From Pseudomonas sp. UBA6562 (GTDB lineage: Bacteria > Pseudomonadota > Gammaproteobacteria > Pseudomonadales > Pseudomonadaceae), in assembly GCF_002434265.1 (NCBI RefSeq), contig NZ_DJJS01000006.1, positions 744,001 to 808,000 of the forward strand: DNA of 64,000 bases, given 5' to 3'. Numbering within the stretch: position 1 is the first letter of the stretch; every line of letters begins with the position of its first letter. Below are positions 43,156 to 51,051 of the stretch, one piece after another. The notes under the pieces are model-generated. The model had not been told where the DNA came from, did no database searches, and saw only the letters and a list, made by a program, of their open reading frames with translations. The position numbers were made by a program, and so were the translations under genes.

Positions 43156-43554
43156 TTATTTACTGACCCGGCTGCTGGCCTTGCCGCTTGAAGCGGCTTT
43201 GGCCTTGCCGGCAGGCTGGGCGGCGGTCTTGCCGCTGGCCTTGGCGTCTGCCTTGCTGGCGGCCTTGGCAGGCGCATCGCTGGACACATTGATGAGTTCG
43301 CGCAGGGTCTTGCCGGGCTTGAAGGCGACGGTGTTGGTGGCCTTGATCTTCACCGGCTCCCCGGTTTGCGGGTTCTTGCCGGTGCGCGCGCCACGGTGGC
43401 GCTTCTCGAAGGTGCCGAAACCGACCAGGGTGACGGAATCCTTGTCCAGCGCGCCGGTGATCGACTCGAGAATCACGTTGAGTACCAGATTGGCCTTCTC
43501 TTTGGTCAAATCGGTTTTTTCAGCGATCACAGCGGCGAGTTCGGGTTTACGCAT
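43156..43554 (-). CDS. hupA: HU-type nucleoid protein with lysine/alanine-rich tail
   Basis: 132 residues. The HU/IHF core (1-90) is complete: MRKPELAAVIAEKTDLTKEKA, LVGFGTFEKRHRGARTGKNPQTGE with the DNA-minor-groove arm, and FKPGKTLRELIN. A tail of about 42 residues made of Lys, Ala, Ser and Gly (APAKAASKADAKASGKTAAQ and onward) extends the usual 90-residue protein and resembles histone-H1-like or AlgP tails. Compacts and bends DNA. Placement between recG and ubiC matches P. putida HupA from memory. Confidence 0.9.
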   Translation of the reverse strand: MRKPELAAVIAEKTDLTKEKANLVLNVILESITGALDKDSVTLVGFGTFEKRHRGARTGKNPQTGEPVKIKATNTVAFKPGKTLRELINVSSDAPAKAASKADAKASGKTAAQPAGKAKAASSGKASSRVSK

Positions 43555-43875
43555 AAGTGAAGCCTCATTGACGGGATTTTTCTTGTTATGCCGTGCCGCC
43601 CGGTGGGGACGGCGCCAAGGGCACCGTAGGCTCTAACCTGCGGTAGTCGGCAGTGAGAATGGCACGCTCCCCCCACCCACGCCAGTTCCGAAAACGGCAT
43701 TGTCGCCCGAAGGTAATGCCATAGCTGCCATACCCGACAGCGTTAGCGCCAATGCACTAAGTTGTGGCGCTGCGCAGAGCGTGTCGCAGGCCATGGCGCC
43801 TCCCGGCCACTCACTGGAAAACCGCGCAAACATGCTAAGCTCGGCGCCTTTCCGGCCTGCCATCAGCGTACCGAC
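43555..43875. other. Divergent intergenic region, HU gene to ubiC
   Basis: 321 bases with no gene seen. It must hold both promoters. No consensus hexamer pair stands out; CATGCTAAG near 43832 is a possible -10 region for ubiC. Confidence 0.5.
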
Positions 43876-44427
43876 GTGCCTTATCACACCCCGCAAGCAG
43901 CCACTGCCGCGTGGCTGACCCAGCTGCCGCCCGATGCGGCGCCGGCACTTCTCGATTGGTTGTTCGACCAAGGGTCGCTGACCCGTCGGCTGACCGCGTT
44001 ATCAGCGCAGCATTTCTCCGTCACACCGTTGAGCGAGGGCTGGCAGCCATTGCGCGACGACGAATGCCAAGCCCTGGACCTTGCGCCCGGCGCCGAGGGC
44101 TGGGTGCGCGAGGTGTACCTGCGCGGCCATGGCCAGCCCTGGGTGTTCGCCCGCAGCGTGGCGGCGCGCACGGCCCTGGAGCGTGGCGGGCTCGACCTGG
44201 AAACCCTGGGTTCGCGCTCGCTGGGCGAGTTGCTGTTCAGCGACGACGCCTTCATCCGCCATCCGCTGCAGGTGTGCCGCTACCCCAGCGCCTGGCTGCC
44301 CGCCGAGGCCCGCCACGCCGGGCTGTGGGCGCGCCGCTCGCGTTTCGAGCGCGACGGCCTGAGCCTGCTGGTCGCCGAGATCTTCATGCCTGCCCTGTGG
44401 CAGGCCGCCGCCAAGGAAGCCCGCTGA
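43876..44427 (+). CDS. ubiC: Chorismate pyruvate-lyase
   Basis: 183 residues from a GTG at 43876, with no strong ribosome site. Chorismate lyase pattern: LLDWLFDQGSLTRRLTALS, REVYLRGHGQPWVFARSV with the active-site Arg, and a final EIFMPALW. Removes pyruvate from chorismate to give 4-hydroxybenzoate, the first step of ubiquinone synthesis. An upstream in-frame start at 43762 exists but would add a non-homologous segment. TGATG overlap with ubiA indicates coupled translation. Confidence 0.93.
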   Translation: MPYHTPQAATAAWLTQLPPDAAPALLDWLFDQGSLTRRLTALSAQHFSVTPLSEGWQPLRDDECQALDLAPGAEGWVREVYLRGHGQPWVFARSVAARTALERGGLDLETLGSRSLGELLFSDDAFIRHPLQVCRYPSAWLPAEARHAGLWARRSRFERDGLSLLVAEIFMPALWQAAAKEAR

Positions 44428-45317
44428 TGTACCTGCAGTTGCTCAAGTCGCTCAACCGCCTGCACCCCCGCGCGTGGGACTTCGTCCAACTGAGCCGCAT
44501 GGACCGCCCGATCGGCATCTACCTGCTGCTCTGGCCCACGCTCTCGGCGGTGTGGATCGCCGGCAACGGCGCACCGAGCCTGGCCAACGCGCTGATCTTC
44601 GGCCTGGGCGTGGTGCTGATGCGCGCCGCCGGCTGCTGCATCAACGATTTCGCCGACCGCAAGGTCGACGGCCACGTCAAGCGCACCGCCGACCGGCCGC
44701 TGGCCGCCGGGCGCATCCGCTCGCGCGAAGCCCTGGCCCTGTTCGCCGCGCTGGTCGGGCTGAGCTTCGCGCTGGTGCTGTGCACCAACGCCACCACGGT
44801 GTGGCTGTCGTTCGGCGCCCTGGCCCTAGCGGCCTGCTACCCGTTCATGAAGCGCTATACCTATTACCCGCAGGTGGTGCTGGGCGCGGCCTACTCCTGG
44901 GGCATTCCCATGGCCTTCACCGCCGCCAACGGCGAGCTGCCCGCCGCCGCCTGGCTGCTGTACATCGCCAACCTGTTGTGGACGGTCGGCTACGACACCT
45001 ACTACGCCATGGTCGATCGCGACGACGACCTGAAGATCGGCGTGAAGTCCACGGCGATCCTGTTCGGCGAAGCCGACCGGACGATCATCCTCAGCTTGCA
45101 GTTGCTGTCGCTGGGCTGCCTGCTGCTGGCGGGCAACCGCTTCGAGCTCGGCGGCTGGTTCCACCTGGGCCTGCTGGGCGCGGCGGCGTGCTTCGCCTGG
45201 GAGTTCTGGTCGACCCGCAGCCTGGAGCGCGACGCCTGCTTCAAGGCCTTCCTGCACAACCACTGGGCCGGGTTGCTGGTGTTCGTCGGTGTGGTGCTGG
45301 ATTACGCATTGCGCTGA
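44427..45317 (+). CDS. ubiA: 4-hydroxybenzoate octaprenyltransferase
   Basis: 296 residues, about 8-9 membrane helices. Both aspartate-rich motifs of the UbiA family: NDFADRKVD near residue 73 and YYAMVDRDDDLKIGVKST near 192. Attaches the polyprenyl tail to 4-hydroxybenzoate at the inner membrane. Start ATG at 44427 overlaps the ubiC stop by one base. Followed by phoB after 99 bases. Confidence 0.96.
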   Translation: MYLQLLKSLNRLHPRAWDFVQLSRMDRPIGIYLLLWPTLSAVWIAGNGAPSLANALIFGLGVVLMRAAGCCINDFADRKVDGHVKRTADRPLAAGRIRSREALALFAALVGLSFALVLCTNATTVWLSFGALALAACYPFMKRYTYYPQVVLGAAYSWGIPMAFTAANGELPAAAWLLYIANLLWTVGYDTYYAMVDRDDDLKIGVKSTAILFGEADRTIILSLQLLSLGCLLLAGNRFELGGWFHLGLLGAAACFAWEFWSTRSLERDACFKAFLHNHWAGLLVFVGVVLDYALR

Positions 45318-45343
45318 TGGCAAAGGGCCGGGGTTCGGGGTGC

Positions 45344-45361
45344 TTGTCACACAGCTGCAAT
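45344..45361 (+). promoter_or_regulatory. Pho box of phoB
   Basis: TTGTCAC-ACAG-CTGCAAT: two 7-base units at 11-base spacing, as in the PhoB site. A -10-like TCTAAT (45372-45377) begins 10 bases later, the usual PhoB promoter geometry, giving autoregulation of phoBR. The second unit is weak. Confidence 0.65.
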
Positions 45362-45416
45362 AATTCCGTTATCTAATGCGCTGCACGACACAGTCACCCC
45401 AGGAGAGGTCTCGAGC

Positions 45417-46106
45417 ATGGCAGGCAGAAGCATTCTGATCGTCGACGACGAAGCGCCCATTCGTGAAATGATCGCCGTGGCGTTGGAAATGGCCGGCTAC
45501 GAATGCCTCGAGGCCGAAAACGCGCAGCAGGCCCATGCCATCATCGTCGACCGCAAGCCCGACCTGATCCTACTCGACTGGATGCTGCCCGGCACCTCCG
45601 GCATCGAACTGGCCCGGCGCCTGAAGCGCGACGATCTGACCGGCGCCATTCCGATCATCATGCTCACGGCCAAGGGCGAAGAGGACAACAAGATCCAGGG
45701 CCTGGAGGTGGGCGCCGATGACTACATCACCAAGCCCTTCTCGCCCCGCGAGCTGGTCGCCCGGCTCAAGGCCGTGCTGCGCCGCACCGGGCCTGCCGAC
45801 AGCGAGTCGCCCATCGAGATCGGCGGCCTGCTGCTCGATCCGATCAGCCACCGCGTGACCATCGACGGCAAGCCCGCCGAGATGGGCCCCACCGAATACC
45901 GCCTGTTGCAGTTCTTCATGACCCACCAGGAGCGGGCCTACACCCGCGGCCAGTTGCTCGACCAAGTGTGGGGCGGCAACGTGTACGTCGAGGAACGCAC
46001 CGTCGATGTGCACATCCGCCGGCTGCGCAAGGCCCTCGGCGAGGTCTACGAAAACCTGGTGCAGACCGTTCGCGGTACGGGCTACCGTTTCTCCACCAAG
46101 AGCTGA
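45417..46106 (+). CDS. phoB: Phosphate regulon response regulator PhoB
   Basis: 229 residues. Receiver domain (1-120) with DDE acidic pocket, phospho-acceptor Asp54 (LILLDWMLPG) and Lys106 (DYITKPF). OmpR-type DNA-binding domain (about 135-225; GPTEYRLLQFFMTHQERAYTRGQLLDQVW, RTVDVHIRRLRKAL). Activates Pho boxes under low phosphate, including the three sites seen here. Transcribed with phoR, 42 bases downstream. Confidence 0.97.
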   Translation: MAGRSILIVDDEAPIREMIAVALEMAGYECLEAENAQQAHAIIVDRKPDLILLDWMLPGTSGIELARRLKRDDLTGAIPIIMLTAKGEEDNKIQGLEVGADDYITKPFSPRELVARLKAVLRRTGPADSESPIEIGGLLLDPISHRVTIDGKPAEMGPTEYRLLQFFMTHQERAYTRGQLLDQVWGGNVYVEERTVDVHIRRLRKALGEVYENLVQTVRGTGYRFSTKS

Positions 46107-46148
46107 CCTGCGGCCCGTGCCGCCCGCCTTCCGCGCAAGGACCGTCCA

Positions 46149-47450
46149 TTGAACCAGAACTGGCACGCGACCCTGATTCGCCATCTGCTCGTGCTAATCA
46201 GCCTCTGCCTGCTCGGCGGGCTGGTGAGCGGCGAGTATGGCTGGAGCCTGGCCATCGGGCTGGCGCTGTACCTGGGCTGGACCCTCAAGCAACTGTTGCG
46301 CCTGCATGCCTGGCTGCGCAACCACCAGCCCGATGAGGCGCCGCCGGACGGTTACGGCCTGTGGGGCGAGGTGTTCGACAGCATCTACCACTTGCAGCGC
46401 CGCGACCAACGCGTGCGCGGCCGCCTGCAAGCGGTGATCGACCGCGTCCAGGAGTCCACCGCCGCCCTGCGCGACGCAGTGATCATGCTCGACAGCGACG
46501 GCAACCTGGAATGGTGGAACCGCGCCGCGGAAACCCTGCTCGGCCTCAAGACCCCGCAGGACGGCGGCCAGCCGGTGACCAACCTGGTGCGCCACCCGCG
46601 CTTCAAGGAATACTTCGAAGGCGAACACTACGCCGAGCCCCTGGAAATCCCTTCGCCGATCAACGACCGCCTGCGCGTGCAGCTGAACATCACCCGCTAC
46701 GGCAACAACGAACACCTGATGCTGGTGCGCGATGTGACTCGCATCCACCAGCTCGAGCAGATGCGCAAGGATTTCGTCGCCAACGTGTCCCACGAACTGC
46801 GCACCCCGCTGACCGTGATCGCCGGCTACCTGGAGACCCTGCTCGACAACGTCGACGACGTGAACCCGCGCTGGGCCCGCGCGCTACAGCAGATGGGCCA
46901 GCAGGGCGCGCGCATGCAGACGCTGCTCAACGACTTGCTGTTGCTGGCCAAGCTCGAAGCCACCGACTACCCCTCCGACAACCAGCCCGTGGCGGTCGAG
47001 ACGCTGCTCAAGACCGTCCAGGCCGACGCCCAGGCGCTGTCCGGCGCGCGCGGCCAACGGATCAGCCTGGACGTCGAGCCAGGTGTACGCCTCAAGGGCA
47101 GCGAGTCCGAGCTGCGCAGCGCCTTCTCCAACCTGGTGTTCAACGCCGTCAAGTACACCCAGGAGGGCGGCAGCATCCGCATCCGCTGGTGGGCCGACGC
47201 CCAGGGCGCGCACCTGACGGTGCAGGATTCGGGCCCCGGCATCGAAGCCAAGCACCTGCCGCGCCTGACCGAACGCTTCTATCGCGTGGATTCGAGCCGC
47301 GCCTCCAACACCGGCGGCACGGGCCTGGGCCTGGCGATCGTCAAGCACGTGCTGCTGCGCCACCGCGGGCGGCTGGAGATCAGCAGCGTGGTCGGCCATG
47401 GCAGCACCTTCACCTGCCACTTCCCTTCCAGCCAGATCGTGACCCTGTAG
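46149..47450 (+). CDS. phoR: Phosphate regulon sensor kinase PhoR
   Basis: 433 residues from a TTG at 46149, which gives the conserved start NQNWHATLIRHLLVLI. Two N-terminal membrane helices with a very short periplasmic loop, PAS domain (about 95-195; AVIMLDSDGNLEWWNRAAE), HisKA with His215 (NVSHELRTPLT) and ATPase (NAVKYTQEGG, DSGPGIEAKH, GGTGLGLAIVKH). Does not sense phosphate itself; it reads PstSCAB-PhoU status. Confidence 0.96.
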   Translation: MNQNWHATLIRHLLVLISLCLLGGLVSGEYGWSLAIGLALYLGWTLKQLLRLHAWLRNHQPDEAPPDGYGLWGEVFDSIYHLQRRDQRVRGRLQAVIDRVQESTAALRDAVIMLDSDGNLEWWNRAAETLLGLKTPQDGGQPVTNLVRHPRFKEYFEGEHYAEPLEIPSPINDRLRVQLNITRYGNNEHLMLVRDVTRIHQLEQMRKDFVANVSHELRTPLTVIAGYLETLLDNVDDVNPRWARALQQMGQQGARMQTLLNDLLLLAKLEATDYPSDNQPVAVETLLKTVQADAQALSGARGQRISLDVEPGVRLKGSESELRSAFSNLVFNAVKYTQEGGSIRIRWWADAQGAHLTVQDSGPGIEAKHLPRLTERFYRVDSSRASNTGGTGLGLAIVKHVLLRHRGRLEISSVVGHGSTFTCHFPSSQIVTL

Positions 47451-47484
47451 GAGGGCCCGGCCGGCGCTCCGGTTAAGCCGCGAT

Positions 47485-47501
47485 GGCCGGCAAAGCCGGC
47501 C
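47485..47501. repeat. REP-like hairpin after phoR
   Basis: GGCCGGC-AAA-GCCGGCC, 35 bases after the phoR stop, similar in core to the dadA-dadX palindromes. May end or stabilise the phoBR transcript. Confidence 0.5.
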
Positions 47502-47663
47502 CAAAGGCTTCCACCCGACTTACCTGAAGGAACTCGGTCCGCTGTACGGGAACCGCTGTGCCACCCCTTACGAGTGAACCGGAGCGCCGCCTGCCCGTTC
47601 CTGCATACCTGTGTGGGCACCACGCTTTGCTTTTACGGTCCCAACCGCTACATTGGATCTCTT

Positions 47664-47683
47664 GTGCCAGCCCGTGCTGGCAC
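47664..47683 (+). other. Leader hairpin before the CBS transporter gene
   Basis: GTGCCAGC, loop CCGT, GCTGGCAC, then a pyrimidine-rich GTTCCTTTCTCTTTCC. Sits 46 bases before the ATG. Could be a terminator or attenuator in the leader; no function known. Confidence 0.4.
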
Positions 47684-47729
47684 GTTCCTTTCTCTTTCCA
47701 TCACTGACGGACCCCGTAAAAAATCCACC

Positions 47730-49070
47730 ATGGACCCTTCCCCTGCGTTTAGCCTTTCTTCGTTGTTTGCCGATTTCGGCATGATTCTGTTCGCACTGTT
47801 CCTGGTCTTGCTCAACGGCTTCTTCGTCGCCGCCGAGTTCGCCATGGTCAAGCTGCGCGCCACCCGCGTCGAGTCGATCGCCGAGCTGCACGGCTGGCGC
47901 GGCGGCATCCTGCGCAAGGTGCACAGCCAGCTCGACGCCTACCTGTCGGCCTGCCAGCTGGGCATCACCCTGGCCTCGCTGGGCCTGGGCTGGGTCGGCG
48001 AACCGGCGTTCGCCCACCTGCTCGAACCGCTGCTGGCCTATTTCGGCGTCGACAGCCCGGAATTGATCAAGGGCATCTCGTTCTTCGTCGCCTTCTTCGT
48101 CATTTCCTACCTGCACATCGTGGTCGGCGAGTTGGCGCCCAAGTCCTGGGCAATCCGCAAGCCCGAGCTGCTGTCGCTGTGGACGGCGGTGCCGCTGTAC
48201 CTGTTCTACTGGGCCATGTACCCGGCCATCTACCTGCTCAACGCCAGCGCCAACGCCATCCTGCGCATCGCCGGCCAGGGCGAGCCCGGCCCGCACCACG
48301 AGCACCACTACAGCCGCGAAGAACTCAAGCTGATCCTGCATTCGAGCCGCGGCCACGATCCGAGCGACCAGGGCATGCGCGTACTGGCCTCGGCCGTGGA
48401 GATGGGCGAGCTGGAAGTGGTCGACTGGGCCAACTCGCGCGAGGACATGATCAGCCTCGATTCGCGGGCGCCGCTCAAGGAAATCCTGGCGATGTTCCGC
48501 CGTCACAAGTTCAGCCGCTACCCGGTCTACGACGCCGAGCGCGGCGAATTCACGGGCCTGCTGCACATCAAGGACCTGCTGCTGGACATGGCCGAAGCCG
48601 ACCATGTGCCCGAGACCCTCGACCTCGACGACCTCACCCGTCCGCTCGAGCGCGTGTCGCGGCACATGCCGCTGTCGGAGCTGCTCGAACAGTTCCGCAA
48701 GGGCGGCGCGCACTTCGTACTGGTCGAGGAAGCCGACGGCAAGGTGATCGGCTACCTGACCATGGAAGACGTGCTGGAAGTGCTGGTCGGCGACATCCAG
48801 GACGAACACCGCAAGACCGAGCGCGGCATCCTCGCTTACCAGCCCGGCAAGCTGCTGGTGCGCGGCGACACGCCGTTGTTCAAGATCGAGCGGTTGCTGG
48901 GCATCGACCTCGACCACATCGAGGCCGAAACCCTGGCCGGCCTGGTCTACGAGACCCTCAAGCGCGTGCCCGAGGAAGAGGAGCTGCTGGAGGTCGAAGG
49001 CCTGCGCATCATCATCAAGAAGATGAAAGGCCCGAAGATCGTGCTGGCTAAGGTGCTCAAGCTCGACTGA
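47730..49070 (+). CDS. DUF21/CBS domain transporter-associated protein (CorC/TlyC family)
   Basis: 446 residues. N-terminal DUF21 membrane domain (about 10-190: LVLLNGFFVAAEFAMVKLRATRV, QLGITLASLGLGWVGEP, HIVVGELAPKSWAI), two CBS domains (about 210-345: MISLDSRAPLKEIL, FRRHKFSRYPVYD, VIGYLTMEDVLEVLVGDI) and a C-terminal transporter-associated domain. The CNNM/CorC family exports magnesium or other cations, with CBS domains binding ATP. Start ATG at 47730. Located between phoR and the convergent response regulator gene. Confidence 0.9.
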   Translation: MDPSPAFSLSSLFADFGMILFALFLVLLNGFFVAAEFAMVKLRATRVESIAELHGWRGGILRKVHSQLDAYLSACQLGITLASLGLGWVGEPAFAHLLEPLLAYFGVDSPELIKGISFFVAFFVISYLHIVVGELAPKSWAIRKPELLSLWTAVPLYLFYWAMYPAIYLLNASANAILRIAGQGEPGPHHEHHYSREELKLILHSSRGHDPSDQGMRVLASAVEMGELEVVDWANSREDMISLDSRAPLKEILAMFRRHKFSRYPVYDAERGEFTGLLHIKDLLLDMAEADHVPETLDLDDLTRPLERVSRHMPLSELLEQFRKGGAHFVLVEEADGKVIGYLTMEDVLEVLVGDIQDEHRKTERGILAYQPGKLLVRGDTPLFKIERLLGIDLDHIEAETLAGLVYETLKRVPEEEELLEVEGLRIIIKKMKGPKIVLAKVLKLD

Positions 49071-49078
49071 AGCCAACC

Positions 49079-49123
49079 GTGCCGGCCATGGCCCGCCCGC
49101 GCGGGCGAGGCCATGGCCGGCAC
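49079..49123. repeat. Nested long palindrome between convergent genes
   Basis: 15-base perfect arms (GTGCCGGCCATGGCC) enclose a second palindrome (CGCCCGCGCGGGCG). No T run. Ends the CBS gene and the response regulator gene, which both terminate next to it; could form a cruciform or a stable 3' hairpin. Confidence 0.7.
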
Positions 49124-49126
49124 ATC

Positions 49127-50029
49127 TCAAGCGCCCGGCGTGAAGTGCTTTTGCGCGGTGCCGCGTGCGATCAGCCGGGAGATGTAGTCGAGCTTCTGCG
49201 CGTCCTGGTCGACGAACTTGAACGTCAGTTGCAGCCAGTCGCTGTCAGGGCGTGCTTCCAACGCCGCAATGGCATGCAGGTAGCCGTTCAAACGCGCCAC
49301 CTCGGCGCTTTCGCCTTGTTCCAGGTCGAGTACCGCGCTTTCCAGCACCTGCGGCAAGGTTTCGCCGCGCCGCACCACCAGCAGCGCTTCCTTGAGGCTC
49401 AACGCCTTGATCACGCAGCCTTGCGCACCACTGGCCAAACGCAACTGCCCTTGGCCGCGCCCAGTCGGGGCCGGCGTCGGCGCAGCGCTTGGCGCACGCC
49501 CGGGCGCCACTGACGCCTGGGGCTGAGCAGCGGCGGCAGGTGCGGCCTTGACCGTCTCCGGTCGCCCACCGGTCAGGGCGCTCAGCGAGTCATTGGCGAA
49601 CGCCGAACTGGCCCGCGCCGGCACGCCACTGAGCAGCAGTTCGAGCTTGCCGGTCTTGCTCAAGGCCTTCTTCACCTTGGTCAGCAACTGCTCGTTGGTG
49701 AACGGCTTGCCGACGAAGTCCGACACACCGGCCTGGATGGCCTGGATGACGTTTTCCTTGTCGCCCCGGCTGGTGACCATGATGAACGGCATGCCCTTCA
49801 GGGCCGGCTGCTGACGGCACCAGGCGAGCAGCTCCAGGCCACTCATCTCGGGCATTTCCCAGTCGCACAGGACCAGGTCGAACGGTTCCTTGGCCAGCAG
49901 GGTCATGGCCTTGCGACCGTTGACGGCGTCTTCCACGGCGATGCCGGGAAAGGCGCTGCGCAGCGCCTTTCTGACCAGATCGCGGATGAACGAGGCATCG
50001 TCCACCACCAGCACTTTGACTTTACTCAT
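49127..50029 (-). CDS. Response regulator with receiver and degenerate PilZ-like domain
   Basis: 300 residues from the ATG at 50029. Receiver domain (1-125): LVVDDASFIRDLVRKALRSAF, acceptor Asp in LVLCDWEMPEMSG, and KPFTNEQL. A linker rich in Ala, Pro and Gln (about 150-200). C-terminal about 100 residues, CVIKALSLKEALLVVRRGETLP ... EVARLNGYLHAIAALEARPDSDW ... FKFVDQDAQKLDYISRLIARG, resembles PilZ in layout but lacks the RxxxR and (D/N)xSxxG c-di-GMP residues. Chemotaxis/twitching-type signalling is plausible; the kinase is unknown. Confidence 0.78.
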   Translation of the reverse strand: MSKVKVLVVDDASFIRDLVRKALRSAFPGIAVEDAVNGRKAMTLLAKEPFDLVLCDWEMPEMSGLELLAWCRQQPALKGMPFIMVTSRGDKENVIQAIQAGVSDFVGKPFTNEQLLTKVKKALSKTGKLELLLSGVPARASSAFANDSLSALTGGRPETVKAAPAAAAQPQASVAPGRAPSAAPTPAPTGRGQGQLRLASGAQGCVIKALSLKEALLVVRRGETLPQVLESAVLDLEQGESAEVARLNGYLHAIAALEARPDSDWLQLTFKFVDQDAQKLDYISRLIARGTAQKHFTPGA

Positions 50030-50149
50030 CGAGACTCCTCATCTACCCCGCCAGCATACCGCCCAATAGTGGCATTTTGCCAAAAAAGCGCGTTTCAACG
50101 GGCCGCGCGTCCAGCGCTCACCCAGGCGACGGTGCCAGGGCCGGAAACG

Positions 50150-50177
50150 ACGACGCCCGGCACAGGCCGGGCGTCGT
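50150..50177. terminator. Terminator after phoU
   Basis: ACGACGCCCGGC, loop ACAG, GCCGGGCGTCGT, perfect 12-base arms. On the minus strand it is followed by TTTCC and lies 16 bases after the phoU stop. Confidence 0.8.
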
Positions 50178-50192
50178 GACACACGCGCAATC

Positions 50193-50963
50193 CTATTTAT
50201 CGTCAGGCGACGGCGGAACATTAGCCAACGACGCGTCATCGGCCGCCTCGCCCTGCACTTCGGCGGTCATGCGCTTGAGGCCCATGTGCCGCACGTCGGT
50301 GCCGCGCACCAGGTAGATTACCAAGGCGGAGATGTTGCGCGCGTGGTCGCCAATGCGTTCGAGCGAGCGCAGCGCCCAGATCACGCTCAGCACCCGCGAG
50401 ATCGAGCGCGGGTCTTCCATCATGTAGGTCACCAGCTCGCGCAGCGCGGTCTTGTATTCGCGGTCGATGGTCTTGTCGTATTGCGCCACCGACAGCGCCA
50501 GGTCGGCGTCGAAGCGGGCGAAGGCGTCCAGCGCGTCGCGCACCATGTTGCGCACCTGGTCGCCGATGTGGCGGACTTCGACATAGCCGCGGGGCGACTC
50601 GCCCTCCTCGCACAGCTGGATGGCGCGGCGGGCGATCTTGGTCGACTCGTCGCCGATGCGCTCCAGGTCGATCACCGACTTGGAAATGCTGATGATCAGC
50701 CGCAGGTCGGAGGCCGCCGGCTGGCGCCGGGCGAGGATGCGCACGCACTCCTCGTCGATGTTGCGCTCCATCTGGTTGATCTGCACGTCGACGTCGCGCA
50801 CCTGCTGGGCCAGGCCGGAATCGGCCTCGATCAGCGCGGTGACGGCGTCGTTGACTTGTTTCTCCACCAACCCACCCATGGCTAGCAGGTGGCTGCGCAC
50901 CTCTTCGAGCTCGGCGTTGAATTGCTGGGAAATATGGTGGGTGAGGCTTTCTTTGTTGATCAT
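50193..50963 (-). CDS. phoU: Phosphate transport/signalling protein PhoU
   Basis: 256 residues from the ATG at 50963. Two repeats of the three-helix PhoU domain with metal-binding ExxxD motifs: LERIGDESTKIARRA and LERIGDHARNISALV. Connects the Pst transporter to PhoR and keeps PhoR in its phosphatase state when phosphate is ample. Last gene of pstSCAB-phoU. Confidence 0.97.
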   Translation of the reverse strand: MINKESLTHHISQQFNAELEEVRSHLLAMGGLVEKQVNDAVTALIEADSGLAQQVRDVDVQINQMERNIDEECVRILARRQPAASDLRLIISISKSVIDLERIGDESTKIARRAIQLCEEGESPRGYVEVRHIGDQVRNMVRDALDAFARFDADLALSVAQYDKTIDREYKTALRELVTYMMEDPRSISRVLSVIWALRSLERIGDHARNISALVIYLVRGTDVRHMGLKRMTAEVQGEAADDASLANVPPSPDDK

Positions 50964-50979
50964 CGTGTCGCTCCGCGAT

Positions 50980-51010
50980 GAAGCTTCGAGTGGCAAGCTT
51001 CAAGCTGCAA
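50980..51010. repeat. AAGCTTC-type intergenic repeat between pstB and phoU
   Basis: GAAGCTTC and AAGCTTC lie 7 bases apart, followed by AAGCTGCAA. Related motifs (AGCTGCACGCTGCAAG) occur at 51915-51930 between pstA and pstB, suggesting copies of a dispersed intergenic repeat within the operon. Confidence 0.4.
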
Positions 51011-51051
51011 ATGGGTCCGGGTCGTACAGCCAGGCGTGCGTGCCGCTGCCA

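Noticed and set aside
47678..47693. Sigma-54-like TGGCAC-N5-TTTCT
   Set aside because: The -12 element should be TTGC; here the GC pair is missing and the -24 part lies within a hairpin.
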